From Paracoccus aminophilus JCM 7686 (GTDB taxonomy: Bacteria; Pseudomonadota; Alphaproteobacteria; Rhodobacterales; Rhodobacteraceae), in assembly GCF_000444995.1 (NCBI RefSeq), contig NC_022049.1:1-64000 (forward strand): DNA of 64,000 nucleotides, read 5' to 3'. The notes below the pieces were generated by a model. That model worked only from the letters and a program-made list of their open reading frames with translations, was not told the origin of the DNA and searched no databases. Both the position numbers and the translations under genes were made by a program. Below, piece after piece: positions 26,494-35,185 of this stretch; positions within the stretch are counted from its first letter, which is position 1, and each line of letters opens with the position of its first letter.

Positions 26494-28116
26494 TCAGGCG
26501 GGCGCGAGCCAGACGAAGGCGCCATTCGAGCCGAACCCGTCCACGGTCAGCGTGTGGTCATGGACGCGGCGGTTGAAGACGGTATGGGCGACCGGCGCGA
26601 CCAGATAGAAGGCTGGCAGATCGGCGATCACCTGCTTTTGGAAATCGGTGTAAAGCGCCACGCGTTTGGCGGGGTCAATCTCGACCGCCGCCGCCTCCAG
26701 CAGCCGGTCGGCCTCGGCGCTGCGGTAATGGGCGGCATTGACGAAGGGCACGCCCGGCTCGATGCTTTTCGACCAGAAGAGCCCTTGGATCCCCGCAACC
26801 GGGTCATAGAGATTGCTGAGCGTTTCCAAGGCGATGTCGAAATCGCGCTCGGTATAGATGCGCCGGACATAGGTCGCGAAATCCTGCCCGCGAATGGTCA
26901 GCTTGATGCCGACACGGTCCAGCGCCTGCGCGAGATAATCGGCGGTCTGGCGCACCGGGCCGGTCGGCTGGACCGGGTCGAGGAAGACCTCGAAACGCAC
27001 GCCATTCGCCCCGCGCGGGGCGCCTGCCTCGTCCAGAAGCACCTCAGCCTTGGCGGGGTCGAACGCGTAGCGCGGCAGATCCTCGGTATAAAAGGCCGCA
27101 AGGCCGGGGCTCACCGGGCCATAGATCGGCACCGCATTGCCAAGATAGGCGAGGTTGACGATCGCATTCACATCAATGCTATGCGCAATCGCCTGCCGCA
27201 CCTTGAGCTTTGAGAGCTGCGGATGGTCGAGGTTGTATTCAAGCCGCATGACCGTATTGCCATAGTCAAAGCCCTTGGTCTCGACGCCCAGCTGCGGATT
27301 GGAGCGCAGCCGCTCGAGCTCGGTCAGCGGCACGCCGGTCGGCGTCAGCTGGACCTCGCCGGTTTCAAGCGCCGCGATCTGGGTCAGCGGATCGCCGATG
27401 AAGCGAAAGACGATGCCGTCGAGATAGGGCCGCGGCTGGTCCCAATAATCGGGGTTGCGGTCCAGGATGATATGGCTGCCGCGCACCCATTCCTTGAAGC
27501 GGAACGGCCCGGTGCCGATCGGCGCGGCATTGGCCGGATTGGTCAGGATATCGGTGCCGTCATAGATATGGGCGGGCGCAATCGGCACGCCCGAGCCGGC
27601 AAAGGCCACCAGCAGATAGGGCGCGGGCTCGGAGAGCAGGATCTCGACCTCATGGGGGCCAAGCGCATTGACCGCCGTCACATTGCGAAAGACCCGACGC
27701 CCGCGCGGATGGACATCGCGTTGCAGCTTGATCGAAAAGACCACATCCTCGGCGTCGAAGGGCTCGCCGTCATGCCAGCTCACGCCCTCGCGCAGGCGGA
27801 ACCAATAGCGCAGACCGTCCTCGCTCACCGCCCATTCGGTCGCAAGTTCCGGCTTCGGCGACAGGTCGAGATCATAGCGCAGCAGCCCCTCGAGGATCTT
27901 CGAGCTGATGAAATAGGCGAAAGGCGTGGTGGTCGTCGTCGCGGCAATCGAGGCGGATTCGGTCGCGAGCGAGACGGTCAGGATGCCGCCGCGCACCGGC
28001 TCGTCTGCGGCAAAGGCGGGGAGGGGAAGGGCCGCAGCAAGGCCAAAGGCAGCGGCGCTGCCAAGGAGGCTGCGGCGGGTCAGGAAAAAGCGGGAAGAAA
28101 TCATTTTGCCGTCCAT
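26494..28116 (-). CDS. Tat-exported ABC substrate-binding protein, family 5
   Basis: A 540-residue binding protein. The signal LTRRSLLGSAAAFGLAAALPLPAFA is of the Tat type, given that it carries a twin arginine before the hydrophobic stretch. Family-5 motifs include WAVSEDGLRYWFRLREGVSWHDGEPF, IGTGPFRFKEWVRGSHIIL and VRQAIAHSIDVNAIV. It shares long stretches with the protein at 23430-25055, so the pair arose by duplication. ATG 28116 is used; ATG 28104 is possible. No partner permease is in the window. Confidence 0.88.
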   Translation of the reverse strand: MDGKMISSRFFLTRRSLLGSAAAFGLAAALPLPAFAADEPVRGGILTVSLATESASIAATTTTTPFAYFISSKILEGLLRYDLDLSPKPELATEWAVSEDGLRYWFRLREGVSWHDGEPFDAEDVVFSIKLQRDVHPRGRRVFRNVTAVNALGPHEVEILLSEPAPYLLVAFAGSGVPIAPAHIYDGTDILTNPANAAPIGTGPFRFKEWVRGSHIILDRNPDYWDQPRPYLDGIVFRFIGDPLTQIAALETGEVQLTPTGVPLTELERLRSNPQLGVETKGFDYGNTVMRLEYNLDHPQLSKLKVRQAIAHSIDVNAIVNLAYLGNAVPIYGPVSPGLAAFYTEDLPRYAFDPAKAEVLLDEAGAPRGANGVRFEVFLDPVQPTGPVRQTADYLAQALDRVGIKLTIRGQDFATYVRRIYTERDFDIALETLSNLYDPVAGIQGLFWSKSIEPGVPFVNAAHYRSAEADRLLEAAAVEIDPAKRVALYTDFQKQVIADLPAFYLVAPVAHTVFNRRVHDHTLTVDGFGSNGAFVWLAPA

Positions 28117-28296
28117 CTCGGGGGGATGGCAGAATGGTGTAAATTCCTATGGGCTTTATCAAGATAATTGAGCCCGGCCGCGCATCTTTGCAAATTCCGC
28201 GCTGCCAAGACCTAGATCGGCCAAAGCCCCGCCGCGCGCCTGCCGGGATCGAGAGGAGATCTTTCCACGCCACCCGCGCAAGCGGGGGCGGGGAAT

Positions 28297-28344
28297 CACG
28301 GGGCGCGCGCGCGCACGGTTGTCTTTGCGGGCGCGCGCCCCGTG
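28297..28344 (-). terminator. Long hairpin after the efflux operon
   Basis: Perfect 14-bp arms (28297-28310 and 28331-28344) enclose a 20-nt loop, starting 8 bp beyond the stop codon of the outer-membrane factor. It probably ends the efflux operon; no T-run follows. Confidence 0.6.
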
Positions 28345-28351
28345 ACGGTGC

Positions 28352-29731
28352 TCAGCGGATCGGGGCGGCGGCGGCGATGCTGAGCGCGACATAGCCCGCC
28401 GCATGATCGCGCTGCGCGGCGGCAAGCGCGCTGCGGGCGGTCAGGACATTGCGCTCGGCATCCAGCACGGTGAAGAAATCCGACTGCCCGCCGGTCCAAG
28501 CCTCGCGCGAGAGCGAGACGGTTTCCTGCGCCGTATTGACCAGTTTGCGCTGCGCCGCGACGTTGCTCGAACCGCGATTATAGGCGGAGAGCCCGTTCTC
28601 GACCTCTTCGATCCCCTTGAGAACCGTAGCTTTCCAGCGCGTCTGCGCCTGCACCGCGCGGCTTTCGGCGGCGCTGAGGCGGGCCTTGTTCGCGCCGCCC
28701 TCAAAGATCGGCAGGTTGATCTGCGGCCCCAGAGCCCAAGAGGTTAGGCTGCCACCGCGCCGGATATTCGTCGGCGTGATCGAACCTGAAAGCGAGACCG
28801 AGGGCCAGAACGCCGCCTCGGCCACGCCAACCCGCGCGACGGCGGCGGCATATTGGCGCTCGGCAATCGCGACATCGGGACGGGCGCGGATGACCTCGGC
28901 GGGCAGGCCGACCGAGGGCTTGAACTGCGCATTGGGCTGATTGGTCGACTTTTGCAGCGCCGGACGCAGCACGGCCGTGCGCGAGGCGGTCAGCGTCGCC
29001 AGCTTGTTCAGCGCCTGATCGGCCCCCATTTCAAGGCGCGGCAGGTCGGCTTCGGCCTGCGCCACCGCCTGCTCGGCTTGCAGAACGTCAAGCCGCGTCG
29101 CCTGACCAAGCTCGTCCATCGCGCGCGTCATCTTCAAGGTCTCGCGGCGGCTGGTGATGCTTTGGCGGGTCAGCGCCAGGCTTTGCTGGTAATAGCGCAG
29201 GTCGATATAGGCCAAGGCAATCGAGGCGGTCACGGCCTGTTCGGCGGCCTCTTTCGAGAGCTTCGCCGCCTCAAGCTCGGCAATCGCCGCCGCGCGATTG
29301 GCGCGGTTGCCGCCGAAAATGTCGATCATCCACGAGGTCGAAAGCGTGCCCGAGCTGGTCTCGCGGATGCCGGTGCCCTGCTGATCGCCGCGCGAGGCCG
29401 AGGCCCCGGCCTGCACCTGCGGCAGATCGGCGGCGCGCGCCAGTCCGACGCCCGCCTGCGCCTCGTCAATGACCGCGACGGCTTCCTCGATCGAGAGGTT
29501 GCGGGCAAGGCCCTGCGCGATCAGCCCATCAAGCGAGCGGTCGCGGAAGCTTTGCCACCACGGCCCGGTCGCCTTGCGCGCCGGGGCGGCTCCGTCGAAT
29601 TTCGGGGCGAGATCGGCCTTGGGCGGGGTGAATTCCGTGGTCGCACAGGCCGCGAGCACAAGAAGCATCGGCAGCGAGGTCAAAAGGCGCGCGCGACGCC
29701 CGCGCCACGCGCAAGGAAGGGAAAAGGTCAT
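28352..29731 (-). CDS. RND efflux outer-membrane lipoprotein (NodT/OprM family)
   Basis: A 459-residue outer-membrane factor. The signal peptide ends in a lipobox LVLAACA (Cys about residue 29), so the mature protein is lipidated. The two repeated TolC-like halves are visible: LDGLIAQGLARNLSIEEAVAVIDEA early, and PDVAIAERQYAAAVARVGVAEAAFWPSVSLSG near the middle. It is last in the minus-strand order adaptor, pump, outer-membrane factor. Confidence 0.92.
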   Translation of the reverse strand: MTFSLPCAWRGRRARLLTSLPMLLVLAACATTEFTPPKADLAPKFDGAAPARKATGPWWQSFRDRSLDGLIAQGLARNLSIEEAVAVIDEAQAGVGLARAADLPQVQAGASASRGDQQGTGIRETSSGTLSTSWMIDIFGGNRANRAAAIAELEAAKLSKEAAEQAVTASIALAYIDLRYYQQSLALTRQSITSRRETLKMTRAMDELGQATRLDVLQAEQAVAQAEADLPRLEMGADQALNKLATLTASRTAVLRPALQKSTNQPNAQFKPSVGLPAEVIRARPDVAIAERQYAAAVARVGVAEAAFWPSVSLSGSITPTNIRRGGSLTSWALGPQINLPIFEGGANKARLSAAESRAVQAQTRWKATVLKGIEEVENGLSAYNRGSSNVAAQRKLVNTAQETVSLSREAWTGGQSDFFTVLDAERNVLTARSALAAAQRDHAAGYVALSIAAAAPIR

Positions 29732-29815
29732 GGGTTCGTCTTTTTTTGGGGGGGAGGGGTCGGTTGTGACAGGGCGTAACGGGGACGCGGAACTGGCCCG
29801 CGTCCCCGCCCCCCG

Positions 29816-32800
29816 TCATTCCGCCGGCTGGACTTCCGGAGCTGAGCCAGTGGCGGAATTCTTGCGTCCGAGTTTTTTGTAGCTGCCGGTCAGCTTCATC
29901 ACGAAGACGAAGAAGACCGGTGCGAAGAGCACGCCCAGCACGGTGGCCGAGATCATGCCGCCGACGACGTTAATGCCGATGGCGTTTTGGCTGGCGGCCG
30001 AGGGGCCGGTGGCAATCGCCATCGGCACCACGCCCATGGTGAAGGCCAGCGAGGTCATCAGGATCGGGCGGAAGCGCAGACGGCAGGCCTCGATCGTGGC
30101 CTCCATCAGCCCCATGCCCTCGGCGATCAGATCCTTGGCGACCTCGACGATCAGAATGGCGTTCTTGGCCGACAGACCGACGATGGTGATGAGACCGACG
30201 GTGAAGAAGACGTCATTCGACATCCCCGTCACCGTCACCGCCGCCACCGTCCCGATCGCGCCCATCGGCACGATCAGCATGACCGAAAGCGGGATCGCCC
30301 AGCTGCCATAAAGCCCGGCCAAGCACAGGAAGACGAAGAGGATCGACAGCCCGATCAGGAACGGCGCCTGGTTGCCGCTTTGGATCTCTTGCAACGATTG
30401 GCCGGTCCATTGGAAGGCGAAACCGGGGGGCAGATCGCTTGCGAGACGCTCCATTTCCGCAATCGCATCGCCCGAGGAATAGCCTTTCGCCGCCTCGCCA
30501 TTGATCCGCATCGAGGGATAGCCGTTGTAACCCACGATCTGCGAGGGACCATGCGTCCATTCCGCGCTGGCGAAAGACGAGAGCGGCACCATGCCACCCT
30601 GCACGTTGCGGACGTTGAGCTTCATGACATCTTCGATGTTCATGCGCGCATCGGCCTCGGCCTGCACCATGACGCGCTGCATTTTGCCGTCATTGGGGAA
30701 GTCATTGACATAGCCCGAACCAAGCGCGACCGAGATCGTGCGATTGATCTCGCCAAAGGTCACGCCAAAGGCATTGGCCTTTTCGCGGTCGATCTTCAGA
30801 CGCAGCTGCGGACCGGGCGGCAAGCCTTCGGTATAGAGGTTCGCGAGAACCGGGCTGGCCGCGGCGCCCGCCATGAGCTTGTCGCTCGCCTCTTGCAAGG
30901 CGGCGCTGCCGTTGTTGGCGCGGTCTTGCAGGCGGAAAGCAAAGCCCGAGCTGTTGCCAAGCCCTTGAATCGGCGGCGGCGACAACGCGAAGGCAATCGA
31001 GTCGCGGATGGCGAAGAGCCCACCCGACAATTGCCCCGCCAAAGCGCCCGCGCTGAGTTCAGGCGTCTCGCGCTTGCTCCAGTCGTTCAGTGTCACGAAA
31101 GCCAGACCCGAGTTCGGCCCCTGACCCGAGAAGGAAAAGCCCTGGATCGTCACGATGTCACGCACGCCGTCCATCGACATCGCCAGCGTTTCGGCCTGTT
31201 TCGTGACCTCGCGCAGACGGAAAGAGGTTCCGCCCGGCGGGCCTTGCAGGTTCGCCAGAAGATAGCCCTGATCCTCTTGCGGCAGGAACGCCGAGGGGAT
31301 CTGGATATAGAACCAGCCCAGCCCCACGACCAGCGCCAGATAGATCACCATCATCCGACCGGCGCGACGGATCAGCCCGCCGACGGTACGGGTATAGCCG
31401 CCGGTGGCGCGGTCGAAATTGCGGTTGAACCAGCCAAAGACGCCGCGTTTCGCATGGCCATGCCCTTTCGGGATCGGCTTGAGGAAAGTCGCGCAGAGCG
31501 CAGGCGTCAGCGAAAGCGCAAGGAAGGCCGAGAAGAAGATCGACACGACCATCGTCAGCGAGAATTGCTGATAGATGATCCCGACCGAGCCCGGGAAGAA
31601 GGCCAGCGGAATGAAGACCGCCATCAGCGCCAGCGTAATCCCGACGATGGCGCCAGAGATCTGGCCCATCGCCTTCTTGGCGGCTTCCTTGGGCGAAAGG
31701 CCCTCCTCGGACATGATGCGCTCGACGTTTTCGACGACGACGATCGCGTCATCGACAAGGATGCCGATGGCGAGGATCATCGCGAACATCGTCAGCACGT
31801 TGACCGAGAAGCCCGCCGCCAGCATCACCGCCAGCGTCCCCGCCAAAGCAATCGGCACGACCAGCGTCGGAATGACCGTATAGCGGAAGTTTTGCAGGAA
31901 GATGAACATCACGACGAAGACCAGCCCCACCGCTTCGGCAAGCGTATGCAGCACTTTCTCGATCGAGGCCGAGACGAAAGGCGTCGTGTCATAGGGGATC
32001 GAATAGGTGACGCCCTGCGGGAAAAGCGGCGCGAGCTGATCCATCGCGGCGCGCACGCCCTCGGCGGTGTCCAAAGCGTTGCCGGTGGGCGACAGCTGGA
32101 CGCCGATGGCCGCGGTTTCCTGACCGTTGAGGAAGGATTTGAAGGCGTAGAGCTCGGCATCGACCTCGATGCGCGCGACATCCGAGAGCCGCACAAGCGC
32201 CCCGTCATCGCGGGCGCGCAGCACGATCTTGCCGAATTCCTCGGGCGTGGTCAGCTGGCCCGTGACCAGCAGCGAGGCTTGGACCTGCGCCCCATCGGGC
32301 GCGGGATCGGCCCCGACCGAGCCAGCCGCAACCTGCGCATTCTGCTCGGCAATCGCCGAGGTGACATCGGTCACCGACATGTCCAGACCGACGAGCTTGG
32401 CCGGGTCGATCCACACCCGCAACGCGCGCTGGGTCGCGAAAAGCTGGGCGCGGCCAACACCTGGCACGCGGCGGATCTCGTTGATGACGTTGCGCGTGAT
32501 GTAATCGCCAAGCGCCACCGCATCGAGCCCGGTTTCGGGCTTGGCGGTCAGCGCGACCAGCATCAGGAAGTTCGACCCGGCCTCTTCGACCAGAACACCC
32601 TGCTGCTGGACCTGCTGGGGCAGCGCCGATTCTACGCGGCGCAGGCGGTTTTGCGTATCCACCACCGCTTGCGAGATCGAGGTGCCCGACGAGAAGGTCA
32701 CGTTGATCGTGACCGCGCCCGTCGCCTCGGAGGTCGATTCAAAATAGAGCAGGCCCGGAATGCCGTTCAGCTCTTCCTCGATCGGCTGGGTAACCTGCCG

Positions 32801-32974
32801 ATAGAGATCTTCCGGCGAGGCCCCGGCAAAGCGGGTCGAGATCGTGACCTGCGGCGGCGCGACATCGGGATATTGCGCGACGGGAAGCTGGGGCAGCGAC
32901 AGCGCCCCGGCCAAAGTGATGAAGATCGCGATCACCCAGGCAAGCACTGGGTTGTCGATAAAGAATTTTGCCAT
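29816..32974 (-). CDS. RND multidrug efflux pump, inner-membrane subunit (AcrB/MexB family, HAE1)
   Basis: A 1052-residue proton-driven pump. The start MAKFFIDNPVLAWVIAIFITLAG is typical of the HAE1 class. The proton-relay pair Asp-Asp is in GILVDDAIVVVENVER (about residues 403-418), and the partner Lys is in VGLSAKNAILIVEVAKDL (about 930-947). Two large periplasmic loops are full length. It starts 10 bp after the adaptor gene. Substrates cannot be told from sequence. Confidence 0.95.
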   Translation of the reverse strand: MAKFFIDNPVLAWVIAIFITLAGALSLPQLPVAQYPDVAPPQVTISTRFAGASPEDLYRQVTQPIEEELNGIPGLLYFESTSEATGAVTINVTFSSGTSISQAVVDTQNRLRRVESALPQQVQQQGVLVEEAGSNFLMLVALTAKPETGLDAVALGDYITRNVINEIRRVPGVGRAQLFATQRALRVWIDPAKLVGLDMSVTDVTSAIAEQNAQVAAGSVGADPAPDGAQVQASLLVTGQLTTPEEFGKIVLRARDDGALVRLSDVARIEVDAELYAFKSFLNGQETAAIGVQLSPTGNALDTAEGVRAAMDQLAPLFPQGVTYSIPYDTTPFVSASIEKVLHTLAEAVGLVFVVMFIFLQNFRYTVIPTLVVPIALAGTLAVMLAAGFSVNVLTMFAMILAIGILVDDAIVVVENVERIMSEEGLSPKEAAKKAMGQISGAIVGITLALMAVFIPLAFFPGSVGIIYQQFSLTMVVSIFFSAFLALSLTPALCATFLKPIPKGHGHAKRGVFGWFNRNFDRATGGYTRTVGGLIRRAGRMMVIYLALVVGLGWFYIQIPSAFLPQEDQGYLLANLQGPPGGTSFRLREVTKQAETLAMSMDGVRDIVTIQGFSFSGQGPNSGLAFVTLNDWSKRETPELSAGALAGQLSGGLFAIRDSIAFALSPPPIQGLGNSSGFAFRLQDRANNGSAALQEASDKLMAGAAASPVLANLYTEGLPPGPQLRLKIDREKANAFGVTFGEINRTISVALGSGYVNDFPNDGKMQRVMVQAEADARMNIEDVMKLNVRNVQGGMVPLSSFASAEWTHGPSQIVGYNGYPSMRINGEAAKGYSSGDAIAEMERLASDLPPGFAFQWTGQSLQEIQSGNQAPFLIGLSILFVFLCLAGLYGSWAIPLSVMLIVPMGAIGTVAAVTVTGMSNDVFFTVGLITIVGLSAKNAILIVEVAKDLIAEGMGLMEATIEACRLRFRPILMTSLAFTMGVVPMAIATGPSAASQNAIGINVVGGMISATVLGVLFAPVFFVFVMKLTGSYKKLGRKNSATGSAPEVQPAE

Positions 32975-32984
32975 GGACCCTGCC

Positions 32985-34208
32985 TCAGTTCGTCGCGGAC
33001 GCGGGTGCAGCAGCAGGGGCGGCGGCGAGCTTGGTCTTGCACGGCTCGGCGTTTTTCTCGCCCTCAGAGCCCTCGACCGGATCGCTCCAGCACACCGGCG
33101 AGACCGGCGCGCCGGGGCCGATTTTCTGGAACCCGTCGACGACGACCATATCGCCCGCCTTCAGCCCCTCTTGCACGATGACGCGGTTGCCAAGCGCGCG
33201 ACCAAGCGTCACCGGACGCAGCTCGACCGCCGATTTCGCATCGACGACATAGACCTGCGCGGCGCCGCGCCCATCGCGTTGCACCGCCTGTGCGGGCACG
33301 GCGATCGCATCCGAGGCCGTGGCCTGCTCGACCGAGACACGCACATACATGCCCGGCAGCAACTTACCCGACGGATTGGGGAATTCCGCGCGCAACGTAA
33401 CCTGACCGCTCGAGCGCTCGACCGTCGCCTCGGAAAACAGCAGCTTGCCCGGCACGTCATATTCGGTGCCGTCATCGAGCAAAAGCACGACCTGCGCGAC
33501 GCCCGGCTCGACCTGCGTCAGCTCGCCCGTATCCAGCGCATTGCGCAGGCGCAGCAGTTCGGACACCGGCTGCTGAATATCGGCATAGACCGGGTCGAGC
33601 TGCTGGATCGTGGTCAGAACCTCGCCCTGCGCGCCAACCAGCGCGCCCTCGGTCACCTGAGCGCGCCCGATCCGGCCCGAGATCGGCGCCTTCACATCGG
33701 TAAAGCCAAGGTTCAGCTCGGCTGCGCGCAATTGGGCGCGGGCTTCAGCCAAAGCCGCCTCGGCTTGCAGCTTGCCCGCGACGGCAGTCTCGAAATCCGC
33801 GCGGCTGGTGATATTGCGTTCATTGAGCGAGGCATAGCGCCGCTCGTTCTGCTCGGCCTCGACGAGCCCCGCATTGGCGCGGGCCACCGCCGCTTTGGCG
33901 GATTCGACCGCGACCTCATAGGTCACGCGGTCAAGGCGAAAGAGCACATCGCCCTCTTTGACCAGCCCGCCCTGCTCGAAGACGCGGTTTTCAATAATGC
34001 CGCCGACACGCGGGCGGACATCGGCGATGCGGGTGGCGCTGACGCGCCCGGGAAGTTCAGCGGTGACGGCAAGGTTTTCGGGTTGGATCACGATCACGCC
34101 GACGGAAGAGGGCGGCATGTCCTGAGCCATGGCGCCCGAGGCCTGAACGGCCAGCAGCACGAACAAGGCGACGCCGCCTGCGAGGCTGCGGGAAAGGGGG
34201 AAGGGCAT
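32985..34208 (-). CDS. RND efflux periplasmic adaptor (AcrA/MexA family)
   Basis: A 407-residue membrane-fusion protein with a Sec signal ending near AMAQD (about residue 29). No lipobox, unlike AcrA. The lipoyl halves (RPRVGGIIENRVFEQGGLVKEGDVLFRLD and TDVKAPISGRIGR) flank a helical hairpin. The C-terminal extension holds two Cys and an Ala/Pro-rich tail. First gene of the pump operon, transcribed away from a TetR gene. Confidence 0.93.
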   Translation of the reverse strand: MPFPLSRSLAGGVALFVLLAVQASGAMAQDMPPSSVGVIVIQPENLAVTAELPGRVSATRIADVRPRVGGIIENRVFEQGGLVKEGDVLFRLDRVTYEVAVESAKAAVARANAGLVEAEQNERRYASLNERNITSRADFETAVAGKLQAEAALAEARAQLRAAELNLGFTDVKAPISGRIGRAQVTEGALVGAQGEVLTTIQQLDPVYADIQQPVSELLRLRNALDTGELTQVEPGVAQVVLLLDDGTEYDVPGKLLFSEATVERSSGQVTLRAEFPNPSGKLLPGMYVRVSVEQATASDAIAVPAQAVQRDGRGAAQVYVVDAKSAVELRPVTLGRALGNRVIVQEGLKAGDMVVVDGFQKIGPGAPVSPVCWSDPVEGSEGEKNAEPCKTKLAAAPAAAPASATN

Positions 34209-34249
34209 GGGAAATCCGTTGAGAGGGAATCAATTAATTCTGGTCCTAT

Positions 34250-34279
34250 GTCCAACTTGGACGAATGTCCAGTTTGAAT
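34250..34279. promoter_or_regulatory. Candidate TetR operator in the efflux/tetR intergenic region
   Basis: A perfect inverted repeat GTCCAACTTGGAC (34250-34262) is followed 17 bp later by a degenerate copy GTCCAGTTTGAAT (34267-34279; 9 of 13 match). Repressor binding here would cover promoter elements of both divergent units. Assignment to the adjacent regulator is inferred. Confidence 0.6.
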
Positions 34280-34290
34280 TTGTCTGGCGC

Positions 34291-34299
34291 TGTGATAAT
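34291..34299 (+). promoter_or_regulatory. Extended -10 promoter of the tetR gene
   Basis: TGT-GATAAT gives an extended -10 (TGn plus a 5-of-6 match to TATAAT) placed about 45 bp before the proposed TTG start. The -35 region overlaps the operator repeat, consistent with autoregulation. Confidence 0.5.
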
Positions 34300-34344
34300 G
34301 TCGGGCCGAAGCGGCCGATTTCGGACGTGAATGGAGGGTCGGAT

Positions 34345-34944
34345 TTGGCATATCTGTGTCGCGCAGATCGGCGGGAAGCCATTATGAACACGGTGATCGA
34401 CATCGTGTCGCGCGAAGGGCTTGCCGCCGCGACGGTGCGCCGGATCGCGCAGGAACTCGGCTGTTCTCCGGGTCAGATCCACCACCATTTCACCTCTGCC
34501 GAGATGCTGCGCGCCGAGGCCGTGCGCGAGGTCTGGGCGCGGCTGGAACCGGCTTTGCTCGAAGCGATGATGCGCCGCCAGCCGCGTGAACGGCTGCTGA
34601 GCGTGCTCTCGGGCTGCGAGAATGTGATCGGCAAAGAGCTCGGTCCGATCATGGATGTCGCCGAGCGGCTGTGGCACGAGGCGCGCGGCATCCGACACGA
34701 AAGCGCCGTGCGCGACGCGATTGCCCATGGCATCAACCGCATGTCGGATTTCGTGATCGCGACCTTGCAAGAGGGCGTCGAGGCCGGGATTTTCCCGCCC
34801 GATCTTGAGGTTCGGCAGGTTGCGATCCGGCTGATTTCCGCCGCGCAAGGCTATGATCTTCTTGAGGAAACCGGCTCGACCGTCTATCTGGGCGCGGATC
34901 GCGCGACGTTTTTCGACGAGCTGCTGCGCCGCGAGAAGCTTTAG
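34345..34944 (+). CDS. TetR-family transcriptional regulator of the efflux pump
   Basis: A regulator of about 199 residues. The N-terminal helix-turn-helix is typical: EGLAAATVRRIAQELGCSPGQIHHHF. The rest is a helical ligand-binding domain. The start is set at TTG 34345, since GGAGGG lies 6 bp upstream; ATG 34384 would cut helix 1, and the frame is open further left to 34207 without a ribosome site. It is divergent from the RND operon, with a palindromic operator between. Confidence 0.85.
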   Translation: MAYLCRADRREAIMNTVIDIVSREGLAAATVRRIAQELGCSPGQIHHHFTSAEMLRAEAVREVWARLEPALLEAMMRRQPRERLLSVLSGCENVIGKELGPIMDVAERLWHEARGIRHESAVRDAIAHGINRMSDFVIATLQEGVEAGIFPPDLEVRQVAIRLISAAQGYDLLEETGSTVYLGADRATFFDELLRREKL

Positions 34945-35043
34945 CGCCGCCGATGGGATAGCCAGCCGCACTGCCGGGACCTGCGAGCCGGGGCGCGCGC
35001 AAGACCCGCGCCCCCTACTTATGTCGCCCCTGTCACAAAAACG

Positions 35044-35071
35044 TTTACAGATCGCGCCATCCTCGTCTAAC
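35044..35071 (+). promoter_or_regulatory. Promoter of the amide operon leader
   Basis: TTTACA (35044-35049) and TCTAAC (35066-35071) are spaced by 16 bp. Transcription would start near 35078, so the leader RNA would contain the ANTAR-type hairpin and the terminator. Confidence 0.5.
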
Positions 35072-35082
35072 CTTAGTCGGAA

Positions 35083-35100
35083 CGGGGCAATGGCGCCCTG
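35083..35100 (+). promoter_or_regulatory. ANTAR-type antitermination hairpin in the leader RNA
   Basis: A 6-bp stem (35083-35088 with 35095-35100, one G-U pair) closes the hexaloop AATGGC, with A at loop position 1 and G at position 4. This is the signature recognised by ANTAR-domain antiterminators. A second hexaloop AACGAA (35131-35136, A1/G4) lies at the left arm of the terminator, but its stem is only two clear pairs, so P2 is weak. Confidence 0.65.
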
Positions 35101-35134
35101 AGACCAGACCACCAAGCTGACCATATTCGCAACG

Positions 35135-35178
35135 AAGCCCCTGCATGTCCCGACATGCACTGGGGCTTTTTTATTTTT
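35135..35178 (+). terminator. Intrinsic terminator in the amide operon leader (attenuator)
   Basis: A stem of about 14 bp (35135-35148 with 35153-35168, 2-nt bulge at 35160-35161) with a CCCG loop is followed by a T-rich run. It lies upstream of, not after, the operon, with amiC starting 8 bp further on. It fits an AmiR-controlled antitermination switch. Confidence 0.85.
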
Positions 35179-35185
35179 GGGCCCG

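Noticed and set aside
29987..33181. 1064-codon open frame on the plus strand
   Set aside because: It lies opposite the RND pump gene, which has all family motifs. The plus-frame protein is repetitive in Arg, His, Asp and Gly and resembles no domain.
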